Source: Acidobacteriota bacterium (GTDB lineage Bacteria > Acidobacteriota > Blastocatellia > RBC074). From it: 37,472 nt of DNA. Shown here one piece after another: positions 8,242 through 16,705 of this stretch. The stretch spans positions 35,089-72,560 of the forward strand of contig JAJVID010000088.1 of assembly GCA_022072205.1 (NCBI GenBank). The letters run 5' to 3'. Numbering within the stretch: the first letter of the stretch is position 1; the number at the start of each line of letters is the position of its first letter. The position numbers and the translations under genes are program-made. The notes under the pieces are model-generated. The model searched no databases. It was not told the origin of the DNA and saw only the letters and a list, made by a program, of their open reading frames with translations.

Positions 8242-8360
8242 CCGTTGCTGAAGGATGTGTTACAGGAGGTCGCTGAACTCTTGAGTGGGACACCCTATCA
8301 ATCTTCAACGTTGCAGCGCAGAAGTAGACAAAAGACCGGGAGAAAGGCAAAACAGTAGAT

Positions 8361-9389
8361 ATGCGTCCCCAAGTATTCGTCACCCGACAATTGCCCGCGC
8401 CCGCGATGAACAGGCTGGCCGAAGTCTGTGATTATAAGGTGGGCGTCGAGCAGGGCGCGCTCAGCCGCGATGCTCTGCTCGCGGGCGTGCGCAACGCTGA
8501 CGGCCTGGTCTGTCTGTTGACCGACACCGTTGATCGGGAAGTGATTTGCGCGGGGACAAGGCTTCGCGTGATCGCCAACGTCGCGGTCGGGCACAACAAC
8601 ATTGACGTGGGCGCCGCGCGGCAACGCGGCATTTACGTAACCAACACGCCTGATGTGTTGACTGACTCGACAGCCAATTTGACCTGGGCGTTGATACTGG
8701 CTCTGACGCGGCGCATCGTCGAAGCTGACGCTTTCATCCGCGCGGGCAAATTCACGGGTTGGGATTTCGACATGCTGCTTGGAAGCAGTATCACGGGCAA
8801 AACGCTGGGCATTGTCGGATACGGCCGGATCGGCAAAGCCGTCGCTCGCCGCGCGACTGGTTTCGGAATGCAGGTGATTTATTGCGGACGCGACGACATA
8901 GCTTTCCGTGATGACCCGCATCACAACTCGATCATGCTCGCGCGGCAAAGCTCGACCAGCCCGCTCAGCCAGAGCGCGCGCCTCGACGGACTTGCGGCCC
9001 GGCGCGTGTCTTTCAATCAACTGATCGAGACAGCGGACATCATCACCTTGCACGTTCCGCTGGCGGCGGCCACGCAGCATTTGATTGACCGCAACGCATT
9101 CGCGCGAATGAAACCGACAGCTTATTTGATCAACACCGCGCGCGGCCCGGTGGTTGACGAAGCCGCGATGGTCGAAGCCTTGCAGCAAAAACGAATCGCC
9201 GGCGCGGGATTGGATGTTTATGAACGTGAACCTGAAATCAGTCCTCCGTTGTTGGCGATGAACAATGTTGTGTTATTGCCGCACGTCGGCAGCGCCACGT
9301 TGGAAACCAGAACGGCGATGGCCCTGCTTGCAATCGAAAATACGATTGAGGCGTTGTCGGGGCGTACACCGCGATGCGCCATCAAATGA
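8361..9389 (+). CDS. D-isomer-specific 2-hydroxyacid dehydrogenase (glyoxylate/hydroxypyruvate reductase-like)
   Basis: This 342-residue NAD(P)-dependent oxidoreductase reduces a 2-oxoacid to the D-2-hydroxyacid. The Rossmann motif GIVGYGRIGKAVARR starts at residue 150. Catalytic residues are in place: Arg261 in NTARGPVVDEAA, Glu in LDVYEREPE (about 288) and His in LLPHVGSAT (about 307). The order and spacing fit the glyoxylate reductase branch (VFVTRQLPAPAMNRL at the N-terminus). Unusually, a polar stretch of about 25-30 residues (about 180-208, DDPHHNSIMLARQSSTSP and following) sits after the second strand of the nucleotide domain, where relatives have a short turn. The substrate cannot be fixed from sequence. 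Confidence 0.88.
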   Translation: MRPQVFVTRQLPAPAMNRLAEVCDYKVGVEQGALSRDALLAGVRNADGLVCLLTDTVDREVICAGTRLRVIANVAVGHNNIDVGAARQRGIYVTNTPDVLTDSTANLTWALILALTRRIVEADAFIRAGKFTGWDFDMLLGSSITGKTLGIVGYGRIGKAVARRATGFGMQVIYCGRDDIAFRDDPHHNSIMLARQSSTSPLSQSARLDGLAARRVSFNQLIETADIITLHVPLAAATQHLIDRNAFARMKPTAYLINTARGPVVDEAAMVEALQQKRIAGAGLDVYEREPEISPPLLAMNNVVLLPHVGSATLETRTAMALLAIENTIEALSGRTPRCAIK

Positions 9390-9582
9390 ATCTAACCGCC
9401 AAAGTTTGCGGTAACGATTTACCTGCCAGCAAAAGACTCCGTCTGTAAGATTGAGATAGCGTCTAACTCCCACCCCTTTTGTTGTAACCTCCCTGCTTTC
9501 AGTCGCGCTTTTGAGATTCGTCGCTGGCATCGTTATTGCCTGAACATTGCTCAGGCGCAGACGCGCACGAACGGAAAATAAA

Positions 9583-10482
9583 ATGAAAGAGATTCCCTTG
9601 ATCTATAACCCGACGGCAGGCGCGTTCAGACGCGATCCCGAAAAAGTCGAACGATTGACACGCGCTCTCACCAGACAAGGAATTGAAGTCGTTTCATTGG
9701 CTACAAAGCATGCGGGGCATGCGACGCAACTGGCCCGTCAGGCGGTCAGCGATGGAGCCGAAATCGTCATCGTTTGCGGCGGAGACGGCACCATCAACGA
9801 AGCCGCGCAGAGTCTGGTCGGAAGCCGCGCTGCGCTGGCTGTGTGGCCGTGCGGCACAGCGAATGTTCTGGCGAAAGAACTGCGGCTGCCTTGCGATGAA
9901 AAGGCTTTGGCTGAATTGATAACCTGCCGAAGCGCGCGAACGATCAGCGTTGGGCGCGCAATGAAGCCTGATACCGGCTGGCAGCGCTATTTTCTGCTGA
10001 TGGCCGGCATCGGACTGGATGCGACCATCGTTAACGGCGTTGATCCGGGTTTGAAGCGATTGGTCGGCATCGGCGCGTATCTGACTTCGGGCTTGAGTTA
10101 TCTGGCGCGAATGCCGCTGACGCCTTTTTCGATTGACCTTAACGGCCGGCGTCACGAGAGCACTTTCACTGTGGTCTCGAACGCCGCCAATTACGCGGCT
10201 TTCTTTACGCTTGCGCCCGGAGCCGAGGTGGACGATGACACGTTGGATGTCTGTGTTTTCAATTCGCGCAGCCGCCTCGCTTATTTGACCTACGCGTTTT
10301 TGAGCATGGTCAGTGGCCGCCATACGCGAAGTCCGAATATTGTTTATCAACCTGCGCGGGAGGCGCAGGCAAATTCAAGCGACAAGGCGCTGGTGCAACT
10401 CGACGGTGACGTAGTTGGAACTTTGCCGATGCGTTTCGAAATAGCGACGCACGCTCTTCGGGTCATCGCGCCTGCCAAATAA
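9583..10482 (+). CDS. Diacylglycerol/lipid kinase family protein (YegS/DgkB-like)
   Basis: The 299-residue soluble kinase would phosphorylate a lipid such as diacylglycerol or a sphingoid-like substrate with ATP. Family hallmarks are IYNPTAGAFRRD at residues 6-17 and the nucleotide site CGGDGTINEAAQSLVG (about 63-78). LAVWPCGTANVLAKELRLP (about 85-103) follows, as does a C-terminal beta-rich domain ending near VQLDGDVVGTLPMRFE, all typical of DAGK-catalytic proteins. The ATG at 9583 starts directly before the first beta strand; an upstream TTG would only add basic residues. Its stop TAA shares an A with the first possible ATG of the TPR gene, suggesting cotranscription. Confidence 0.88.
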   Translation: MKEIPLIYNPTAGAFRRDPEKVERLTRALTRQGIEVVSLATKHAGHATQLARQAVSDGAEIVIVCGGDGTINEAAQSLVGSRAALAVWPCGTANVLAKELRLPCDEKALAELITCRSARTISVGRAMKPDTGWQRYFLLMAGIGLDATIVNGVDPGLKRLVGIGAYLTSGLSYLARMPLTPFSIDLNGRRHESTFTVVSNAANYAAFFTLAPGAEVDDDTLDVCVFNSRSRLAYLTYAFLSMVSGRHTRSPNIVYQPAREAQANSSDKALVQLDGDVVGTLPMRFEIATHALRVIAPAK

Positions 10483-10502
10483 TGCTTTTAACCAGGGGGC
10501 TT

Positions 10503-11927
10503 ATGAATCAGATTTTTTCTTCAGTCGAAAGCAAGTTCGTCGCGGTCTATTACGCGGCGATCTTCCTGACGCCAGCTAACGTTTGCGCCGCCGCGCAGGT
10601 GATTGCGCGTTGCGGCCATTATGTCCTGAAGCCGATTGCGGATTTCGCACGCTCGATTCGCGGCGCCGCTCCTCAAGCCGCGCTGATTCTGGGCGGGCTG
10701 ATCCTTGCGCCAGCGCTGAGTCTGGGACAGCCGGCGCCGGCGGCTGAGAGCGCTGCGGCGAGCGTCGGGGCGGCCTTGCCGCCGGACGTAGTCGAATTGC
10801 GGCGCGAGGGCAACGAGGCGCTTTACAACATGGATTACGCGACGGCGCGCGCCAAATTCGAAGAGATCAAAAGGAGAATTCCGCACCATCCGGCGGGCGA
10901 TCTTTACATTGCGACGCTGATCTGGCTGCAACACCTGAGCAAAAGCCGCCGCCTGCAAACCAGCCTCTACCAGAACGATTCGAGCTTTTACGCCGGAGCC
11001 GACAAGGCGAAAGATGACAATGAAGGCGACGCGGTTGACCCGGAGCTTGATCGCGCATTCCGAGACCGGATGGCGCAGGCCAAGACGAAAGCCCTGGCGC
11101 TGGTCGCCCGCAACAAGAATGACGCCGACGCGCAATATTTTCTGGGAGCGTATTACGGCGTGATGGCTGGTTACGAAGCTTCGACAGCGCGTAAATTCAG
11201 GGCCGCGCTCCGCAACGGGTCGCGCAGCGTAGACGCGCACGAGAAAGTGCTTAAACTCAATCCGAATTATTACGACGCCTATCTCTCGGTGGGGATGTAC
11301 GATTACATCGTCGGCAATCTGCCATTCTTTTACAAAACGCTGGCGGCCGTCGCCGGAGTCCGCGGAAACAAAAAGCGCGGCATCGCCCGGCTGCAAACCA
11401 TCGTCGAAAAAGAAGCCGCGACGGCGGACGACGCCCGCGTGATGCTGCTGGCGATTTATCAAAACGAAAAGCGGTACGATGACGCGCTCGCTATGCTCGA
11501 TCAACTGAGCGCCAAATACCCGCGCAGTTATCTGCTCAAACTCGAAAGAGCTTACACGCTGGTTTCGCTCAAGCGGACCAACGACGCCTACGCCGTGTTC
11601 GAGGAGTTGTTGAAAGATCCGGCTGCCGCCGGAGCCGCTGACCTGGTGCATTACCAATACGCCGAGGCTCTGGCGGCGAATAAAGAACACAAACGCGCGG
11701 CGGAACATTTTCTGGAAGTGCCGAAGGTGAAAAGCGCAGATGCGAATCTTGCGACGCTGGCTCTGCTCAGAGCCGCGCAGGTTCTCGATCTGGCCGGGGA
11801 ACGCAACGACGCGGTCGCGCAGTACAAGGCTGTGCTCGCGCGCCCCAACGTTTACGACACGCGCGAGCAGGCGGAGAAAGGATTGAAACAGCCGTTCAAG
11901 GTGAAGGATCGAGGAAACGGAGATTGA
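10503..11927 (+). CDS. TPR-repeat protein with N-terminal membrane segment
   Basis: The 474-residue product has a hydrophobic segment near residues 55-75 (APQAALILGGLILAPALSLG) that could be a late signal peptide or anchor. The rest is mostly helical. TPR-like units are visible at about 92-125 (EALYNMDYATARAKFEEIKRR), 190-260, 310-345 (NEKRYDDALAMLDQLSAKYP) and 385-450 (NKEHKRAAEHFLEV, AGERNDAVAQYKAVL). TPRs serve protein-protein contacts; no enzymatic motif is seen. The ATG at 10503 follows AGGGGG and is preferred over the ATG at 10482, which overlaps the lipid-kinase stop. A strong hairpin terminator follows at 11961. The unusual length of sequence before the hydrophobic segment leaves the true start somewhat uncertain. 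Confidence 0.75.
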   Translation: MNQIFSSVESKFVAVYYAAIFLTPANVCAAAQVIARCGHYVLKPIADFARSIRGAAPQAALILGGLILAPALSLGQPAPAAESAAASVGAALPPDVVELRREGNEALYNMDYATARAKFEEIKRRIPHHPAGDLYIATLIWLQHLSKSRRLQTSLYQNDSSFYAGADKAKDDNEGDAVDPELDRAFRDRMAQAKTKALALVARNKNDADAQYFLGAYYGVMAGYEASTARKFRAALRNGSRSVDAHEKVLKLNPNYYDAYLSVGMYDYIVGNLPFFYKTLAAVAGVRGNKKRGIARLQTIVEKEAATADDARVMLLAIYQNEKRYDDALAMLDQLSAKYPRSYLLKLERAYTLVSLKRTNDAYAVFEELLKDPAAAGAADLVHYQYAEALAANKEHKRAAEHFLEVPKVKSADANLATLALLRAAQVLDLAGERNDAVAQYKAVLARPNVYDTREQAEKGLKQPFKVKDRGNGD

Positions 11928-11960
11928 GGTCGGAACAATGGATTGAAATCGAGCGAGAGA

Positions 11961-11982
11961 AAGGGCGGGAAATCCCGCCCTT
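11961..11982. terminator. Bidirectional hairpin terminator overlapping the tatC stop codon
   Basis: AAGGGCGGG (11961-11969) pairs perfectly with CCCGCCCTT (11974-11982) around a 4-nt loop. On the plus strand it is followed by TTATTTTG, so it should terminate the TPR gene ending at 11927. On the minus strand the stem starts within the tatC stop triplet (11981-11983) and is followed by a pyrimidine run. One hairpin therefore serves two convergent genes. Confidence 0.8.
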
Positions 11983-13045
11983 ATTTTGTCGTGGCGAGCG
12001 CGGTGATCTTCTCGTCACCACGCCGTTGTTTGCCGAACATCCAAACAATGCCGATGCTCAGGAAATAAAGAATGAGCATCGGGGCGGCAAACACGAGCAT
12101 GTTGAACGCGTCGGCGGTCGGCGTGAGCACCGCGGACAAAATCATGATTATCACCACCGCGTATCGCCATGCCTTCCACATTATTTTCGGTGTCAATAAC
12201 CCGATGCGGCCCAGCAGGAATGAAATAGTAGGAATCTGAAAGACGACGCCGAGACCGAGCATGATCAGGATGATCAGGTTCAGATAATCTTCGGCGTCGA
12301 GCAGAACTCGGAACCCGTCTTCAGCGGCCAATCCCAACAGATAATCACAGGCGGCAGGGAAGGCGATGACGTAGGCGAAAGTCGCGCCGAGCGTGAAGAA
12401 AACCGTAGCCATCATCATCACCGGAACCACGTAACGTCTTTCATGTTTATACAAGCCCGGAGAGATGAAAGCCCAGAGTTGATAGATCAGGAACGGGATC
12501 GCCAGAGCCAGGCCCGCATACAGCGCGATCTGCATCTTGATCATGAACGAGCTGGTTACCCCGCGGAGTACGAGTTTCTTGTTTTCGTCGTTGGTGAAGA
12601 CGCTTTTATCGCCTTCCTTGAAAATCTCGTTGAGCGTTTTGTCCGCCGGAAGAACCGTGCCGCCGACATTCCAGGGCGATTCGAGCGCGAGCGCCGGCTT
12701 GTTGTCCTTCGTGATTTTTTTGACGCGGATCGTCGTGCCGAGGGGAACCTTGACTCCGCCAACAGCCGTCTCCTGGACGAAAGTGTACTGCACCGTCTCG
12801 CCGTCCTTGATCTGGTCAAGGTTCGGCTGGCCGTTGCTTGCCTGCTGCGCCCGTTCGAGCTTCTGAATCTGCTGGGCGACCGGGACTTCGAGAAAATTGA
12901 AAATCTGTTTGGAGAAGGCGAAGCAGATGACGAACGCCACCGCAATGGCCAACGCCGAATAAATCAACCGCTGACGAAACTCGTCCAGGTGATCGAGGAA
13001 GGACATCTGTAAGCCTTCCTGTGGTTCTTCAACTTCACTGCTCAT
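11981..13045 (-). CDS. tatC: Twin-arginine translocase receptor subunit TatC, with an enlarged periplasmic loop
   Basis: TatC binds twin-arginine signal peptides in the inner membrane and builds the Tat export channel with TatA. The N-terminus (MSFLDHLDEFRQRLIYS) carries the conserved LxxHLxELRxRL-type motif before helix 1. Later marks include GLYKHERRYV and a helix-4 region with FEYVIAFP-like sequence (TFAYVIAFPA), and YAVVIIMILSAVLTPTADAFNM is the family's C-terminal signature. At 354 residues it is about 100 longer than the common 240-260. The excess lies between helices 1 and 2 (about residues 50-160), in the first periplasmic loop. ATG 13045 is preferred to the GTG at 13057, which overlaps the GGAG ribosome site. 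Confidence 0.93.
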   Translation of the reverse strand: MSSEVEEPQEGLQMSFLDHLDEFRQRLIYSALAIAVAFVICFAFSKQIFNFLEVPVAQQIQKLERAQQASNGQPNLDQIKDGETVQYTFVQETAVGGVKVPLGTTIRVKKITKDNKPALALESPWNVGGTVLPADKTLNEIFKEGDKSVFTNDENKKLVLRGVTSSFMIKMQIALYAGLALAIPFLIYQLWAFISPGLYKHERRYVVPVMMMATVFFTLGATFAYVIAFPAACDYLLGLAAEDGFRVLLDAEDYLNLIILIMLGLGVVFQIPTISFLLGRIGLLTPKIMWKAWRYAVVIIMILSAVLTPTADAFNMLVFAAPMLILYFLSIGIVWMFGKQRRGDEKITALATTK

Positions 13046-13215
13046 CTGATCTTTCACTCCGATGGTCTTGACCGCGATGAATCAGACCAAAAAAAATTGG
13101 TTCACCGTGAGCCGGGAATCGGACGCCCCGGAACAATAAGCTGCTCGACGGTAACCAATTTGCCGCGCGGCCATGATGTTTTCCGGTAAGGCCGCGATCA
13201 AGCCACTCATCAAAA

Positions 13216-13644
13216 CTAAATCCAGTGCTTCTTCTCCGGTTGCGATGTTGTGGTTGCGGTTCCCGCGCCAATCGCTGCGGCTTCAGCGCCCGCCTCGGTG
13301 TGCGTTTGATTTTCAGACGCAGTCGAGTCCGGCGAACTCGACGCGCTCCCGTTCTCGTGATCCCCAGAGTCGCCAGAGCTATGAGATTCGTCAGAGTATG
13401 AGTTGTACGGATCGTAAGACTCGTTGTAGCTGTAATTTGATTCGTTGCTGTTGCTCGCGCCGCTACTGCGGGCCTTCTCAGTCTCGACTTCCTGCTCCCA
13501 GGTGCGCTTGAAGTCTTCCGACGCGCGGCGGAATTGCGACATCGCCTGCCCTAGCGATTTACCAAGTTCCGGCAGTTTGCGCGGGCCAAAGATGACCAAT
13601 GCGACTATGAGAATGAGAACGACCTCTCCCATTCCTAAACCCAT
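13216..13644 (-). CDS. tatA: Tat translocase subunit of the TatA/TatB/TatE family
   Basis: The 142-residue protein has the family's short N-terminal transmembrane helix (MGEVVLILIVALVIFGPRKLPELG), with the FGPRKLPELGKSLG hinge and an amphipathic helix (AMSQFRRASEDFKRTWEQEVE). TatA oligomers form the translocation pore; TatB would link TatC and TatA. Only one such gene is present here, so it may do both jobs. The C-terminal half (from about residue 65) is an acidic, Ser/Asn/Tyr-rich tail of low complexity, far longer and more Tyr-rich than in most homologues. It lies upstream of tatC on the same strand with a gap of about 170 bp, in the usual order. Confidence 0.9.
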   Translation of the reverse strand: MGLGMGEVVLILIVALVIFGPRKLPELGKSLGQAMSQFRRASEDFKRTWEQEVETEKARSSGASNSNESNYSYNESYDPYNSYSDESHSSGDSGDHENGSASSSPDSTASENQTHTEAGAEAAAIGAGTATTTSQPEKKHWI

Positions 13645-13762
13645 AATGATTTCTCGCTTTCTTTTTTAGGAGATTCCCAGCCCTGGTTGGGGATATCAAC
13701 TGAGCTTGCGGCAACTATAAGTGACGCGTTGAGAACGAGTCAAGCAGGCGAGCCGGAGAGTA

Positions 13763-13831
13763 GGGAGTAGGGAATAGGGAGCGGGAAATGGAAACGCGAA
13801 CTCCATTTCCCACTCCCTACCCCCTACTCCC
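13763..13831. repeat. 30-bp inverted repeat of TAGGGAG-like units; likely terminator
   Basis: Arm 13763-13792 and arm 13802-13831 pair over 27 of 30 positions around a 9-nt loop. The left arm consists of repeated GGGAGTAGGG-like units. The element lies immediately downstream of the VWFA gene (stop at 13837) and upstream of tatA, both on the minus strand. It would form a very stable RNA hairpin on either strand but lacks a long U-tract. See the related elements at 20680, 21850 and 35106. Confidence 0.75.
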
Positions 13832-13836
13832 GCCCG

Positions 13837-14769
13837 TCATTTCTTCTTCTGCGCGTAATAGCCCTGGCGTGCGCGGATGTTAAGGCCGGGTTTGGCTATG
13901 CGGACTTCGATTGCGCGCCATTTGCCGTCGAGCTTTTCATTGGTGGATTCGTAGGTGAGCGTGTACTGGCGTCGAAGCTCCTCGACCGTGTTTGCGAAAG
14001 CGTCGCGCAATTTGGCGCCGCCGGGAGCGGGGAATATCCTGCCGCCGGTTTTCGCCGCCAGCATTTTCATCACCTCGGCGCCGTTGTCGCGGGGCATTGA
14101 TCCGTAAACCGCTTTGTCGCTCATATCAACCCCGTAGATCAAAGCGTTCGCGTCCGCCGCTTTGCGCGTCGCGTCATCGAGCGAGGCTTTGCTCCTGGTG
14201 TCGGCGCCGTCCGAAACCACCAGGATGGCGCGGCGGCGTTCGGAGCGTTTGGACAACTCGCCGGCGGCTTTGGCTATGGCGTCGTAAAGCGGCGTTTCGC
14301 CGTCCGGTCGCAAATCCCAGACGGAATCGGGCACGTCACGCACCTCGGTGAAATCCTGCAGCGTTTTGACTTTTAACCCGCCGAAGCTGTAGATCGCGAA
14401 AACGTCGCCGTCGCGTATCCTCTCGACAAAATTGCCGCAGGCTGCGCGCGCCAGCGTCAGCTTGTTGCCCATGCTTCCGCTCACGTCGAGCAGGATGGCG
14501 GCGGCGAAGGGAGTTTCCTCGAAACTGAAGCTCAGTATCCGTTGCTGTCTGGCGTCCTCAAAAATCTTGAAATCTTCAGCCTTGAGACCGGAGACGTAAT
14601 TGTCGCCGATGTCAGTGACCGTGACGTTGACCACGACCAGATTTGTCTCCAGCGAAATCACATCATCCGAAGGCTCGGGTTTTTTCTGCGGGTCTTGTTG
14701 GCCGTTATGCGGCGCGGGCAGCGTCAGGGCAAAGGCCAGGAGCACTAGGATGAACAGACCGCATCGCAT
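13837..14769 (-). CDS. Secreted VWFA-domain protein (Acidobacterial VWFA-related type)
   Basis: The 310-residue product has a signal peptide (about residues 1-22, cut before the NGQQDPQKK linker). A beta-sandwich-like preface (LETNLVVVNVTVTDIGDNYVSGLKAEDFKIFED) follows, typical of the family named 'VWFA-related Acidobacterial domain' (TIGR03436). The von Willebrand A fold follows, with the metal-ion site DVSGSM near residue 95, DGETPLYDAI providing the Thr ligand and VVSDGADTRS the Asp ligand. The MIDAS is complete, so metal-dependent ligand binding is plausible. The physiological role of the family is unknown. It lies 54 bp downstream of a small secreted helical protein on the same strand. 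Confidence 0.88.
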   Translation of the reverse strand: MRCGLFILVLLAFALTLPAPHNGQQDPQKKPEPSDDVISLETNLVVVNVTVTDIGDNYVSGLKAEDFKIFEDARQQRILSFSFEETPFAAAILLDVSGSMGNKLTLARAACGNFVERIRDGDVFAIYSFGGLKVKTLQDFTEVRDVPDSVWDLRPDGETPLYDAIAKAAGELSKRSERRRAILVVSDGADTRSKASLDDATRKAADANALIYGVDMSDKAVYGSMPRDNGAEVMKMLAAKTGGRIFPAPGGAKLRDAFANTVEELRRQYTLTYESTNEKLDGKWRAIEVRIAKPGLNIRARQGYYAQKKK

Positions 14770-14823
14770 AGGCTTTCTGTTTCGATAGTTGGGAGGGAAT
14801 GAGCGCCGCTCGCGGCTACGCGA

Positions 14824-15327
14824 TCAATTGAGATAGCCGCGAAGGACTTTTACCAGTTGGGTGATCTCGGTTGCGACTTCGACGACAGTTACCGAAATCA
14901 CCTGGCGCGAAGTCTTACTCAGATGCTTGTTCAAACGCTCGCTCGCGTCGTTCAGAGATTTAAGCGCGTCGTCCAAACCGTTCGGCATGGGATCGAGCGG
15001 GCTATCGTCGCCGCCGCCTCCGAATTCCGAGCGAATCTGGCGAGCCGCCTTTTCGATCTCGCGCAGCTTCTTATCCGCCGCGCGCGGGAGATGGTTGTTC
15101 GCCGCCTCTTTCGCCAGATCCTCGGCGTCGAGCTTGATCTGCGCGCCTTTGTCCAGAATCTTTTTGTGCTCGCTCTCTTCGCGCTTGATCTGCATGCGCT
15201 TGAGCGTGTCGCGCATCGTTTCGTTCTGATCTTCGGCGGGCGGATCGCCCGCGCCCGCAGTTTGCGCCCACACCGCCGGAGCGATGAAAAGAAGACAGAG
15301 AATGAGGAGCGGAATTCGTAAATTCAT
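14824..15327 (-). CDS. Small secreted helical protein, function unknown
   Basis: This 167-residue product has a clear signal peptide (MNLRIPLLILCLLFIAPAVWAQ, cleavage after AWA/VWA-type site at about 21). The mature part is highly charged and helical, with probable coiled coil at about residues 35-100 (KRMQIKREESEHKKILDKG, KKLREIEKAARQI), a Gly/Asp-rich turn (EFGGGGDDSPLDPMP) and a second helical segment ending in VEVATEITQLVKVLRGYLN. I recognise no family. It shares its strand with the VWFA gene downstream and another secreted protein upstream, so the three may form an envelope-related operon. Confidence 0.7.
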   Translation of the reverse strand: MNLRIPLLILCLLFIAPAVWAQTAGAGDPPAEDQNETMRDTLKRMQIKREESEHKKILDKGAQIKLDAEDLAKEAANNHLPRAADKKLREIEKAARQIRSEFGGGGDDSPLDPMPNGLDDALKSLNDASERLNKHLSKTSRQVISVTVVEVATEITQLVKVLRGYLN

Positions 15328-15396
15328 ACTCTTTCCCGTCCGGCGATCAGGCCATCAGAACTCACGCCATTCCTGAGATAATTCCGGCTGCGAGGC

Positions 15397-15975
15397 TCAA
15401 TACTCGCAGCCCAGAATGCGTCGCGCGGGACGTCCGCTGCTGACTTTGACACTCAGGTCAATGCCCAGAATTTTACCGGCCAGCCCGCGCAGCGCTTCAT
15501 CTTCGAGCATGCCGTTCGATTGCGCTTCGATCCACTGACTGCCGCTTGCGGCGTCGGCGATTTTCCCCTCGATGTGCGCGTTCACGAAAAGCTGCGAACG
15601 CTTTCCGTCGAGCGGAAGAGCCGTAATCTCCAAACGCCAGCGGCCCTGTTGCCAATTGCGGACCTCGCGGGCGGGGATCGCCGCCAGATGTTCCAGATCG
15701 GCCTTCGCCGTCACGCCGCGCGTGAACACGACGCTTTTCGTGACAATCTTTCCCTCTTTCGGCTTGCTCAGCGTGTCGTCAATTTGAATCGCGCAGGTCT
15801 TTAAAACCTCTTGCACGGTTTGCAGAATCTGCTCGCGCGGCACGCCGATCGTATAAGGATTATCGAGCGGCGGCTCGGATTTTGGCCGGTCGAATTGGAA
15901 CTGCGCGCGCGCGTCAAACGACAGACAAGCGACAAAAAGCAACGAAAGACAGACGTAAGGCAATTTCAGATTCAT
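15397..15975 (-). CDS. Secreted protein of unknown function
   Basis: The 192-residue product begins with a signal peptide (MNLKLPYVCLSLLFVACLSFDARAQ). The mature region contains VPREQILQTVQEVLKTCAIQID, a strand-rich centre (KIVTKSVVFTRGV, WRLEITALPLDGKRSQLFVNAHIEGK) and IEAQSNGMLEDEALRGLAGKILG. This alternation of a leading helix and antiparallel strands resembles small periplasmic proteins that assess or bind envelope components, but I cannot name a family. ATG 15975 is preferred over an upstream start at 16020, because it puts the signal peptide at the N-terminus. A gap of about 70 bp separates it from the next gene on the strand. Confidence 0.7.
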   Translation of the reverse strand: MNLKLPYVCLSLLFVACLSFDARAQFQFDRPKSEPPLDNPYTIGVPREQILQTVQEVLKTCAIQIDDTLSKPKEGKIVTKSVVFTRGVTAKADLEHLAAIPAREVRNWQQGRWRLEITALPLDGKRSQLFVNAHIEGKIADAASGSQWIEAQSNGMLEDEALRGLAGKILGIDLSVKVSSGRPARRILGCEY

Positions 15976-16299
15976 AACTCTATGTTGAGATAAAACCACG
16001 GCGACAACGAGGAAGCGCATAACTGCGGATTTGGCGCCGCAAGATCAGGGAGATTGTCAAAAGATTTCAAACAGATTTGAGATCGCGTTTTCACGAACGG
16101 CGCAACAATAACAGTTTCACTCAACTCTCTTCAAGCCTGCGCCAAAAAGACGGTAAGAATAGAGAGACTATTGTTGAAATGCCCCAAACGGCTTCACTTC
16201 CGGCTACTATTTTGACGGCGAGTGGAAGCGGCGGCCTTTTGCCGGCGCCGGCAAGTGGGCGCTCCGGCTGGAAATTATTTCATAGCGTTTTTTCCTGAT

Positions 16300-16316
16300 C
16301 GGGTAAGTTTTACCCG
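16300..16316. other. Perfect 7-bp hairpin
   Basis: CGGGTAA (16300-16306) pairs with TTACCCG (16310-16316) across a 3-nt loop. It lies between GC-rich stretches that repeat the motif GCCGGCAA (about 16248 and 16335), which could add outer helices. The role is unknown. Confidence 0.5.
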
Positions 16317-16360
16317 GAAGGTCGCGGGCGCCGTCGCCGGCAAAGAACCGCCGAACGCGC

Positions 16361-16387
16361 AGGAAGCCCATTTTTATTGGGCTTTCT
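16361..16387 (+). terminator. Stem-loop, probable terminator
   Basis: The ten bases at 16361-16370 pair with 16378-16387 around a 7-nt T-rich loop (nine Watson-Crick pairs and one G-T). The following bases (GCATTTATTGTTT) are moderately T-rich, so it may act as a terminator for something transcribed from about 16.2 kb. It may equally mark the 5' border of the next RNA candidate. Confidence 0.5.
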
Positions 16388-16560
<173 letters not shown>

Positions 16561-16622
16561 TGAAAATTTTCGCCGCTTGTCCCTTTCACCTCAATTCCGT
16601 CTTCTCTTCCCCGTGGAGAAAC

Positions 16623-16648
16623 GATTGAGCGTCTCATCAGGCTCAATC
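16623..16648. other. Perfect 8-bp hairpin
   Basis: GATTGAGC (16623-16630) pairs with GCTCAATC (16641-16648) across 10 nt. No T-tract follows. It may be part of a larger RNA or a protein-binding palindrome. Confidence 0.5.
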
Positions 16649-16705
16649 AGCCAGGGTGTAAGCCCAGGCTCGGATGGACATATAACGCAAAAAATCGTAC
16701 GGATA

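Noticed and set aside
8298..9188. Long antisense frame opposite the 2-hydroxyacid dehydrogenase
   Set aside because: It is Arg/His/Gln-rich and shows no domain. The plus strand encodes a complete enzyme with intact motifs.
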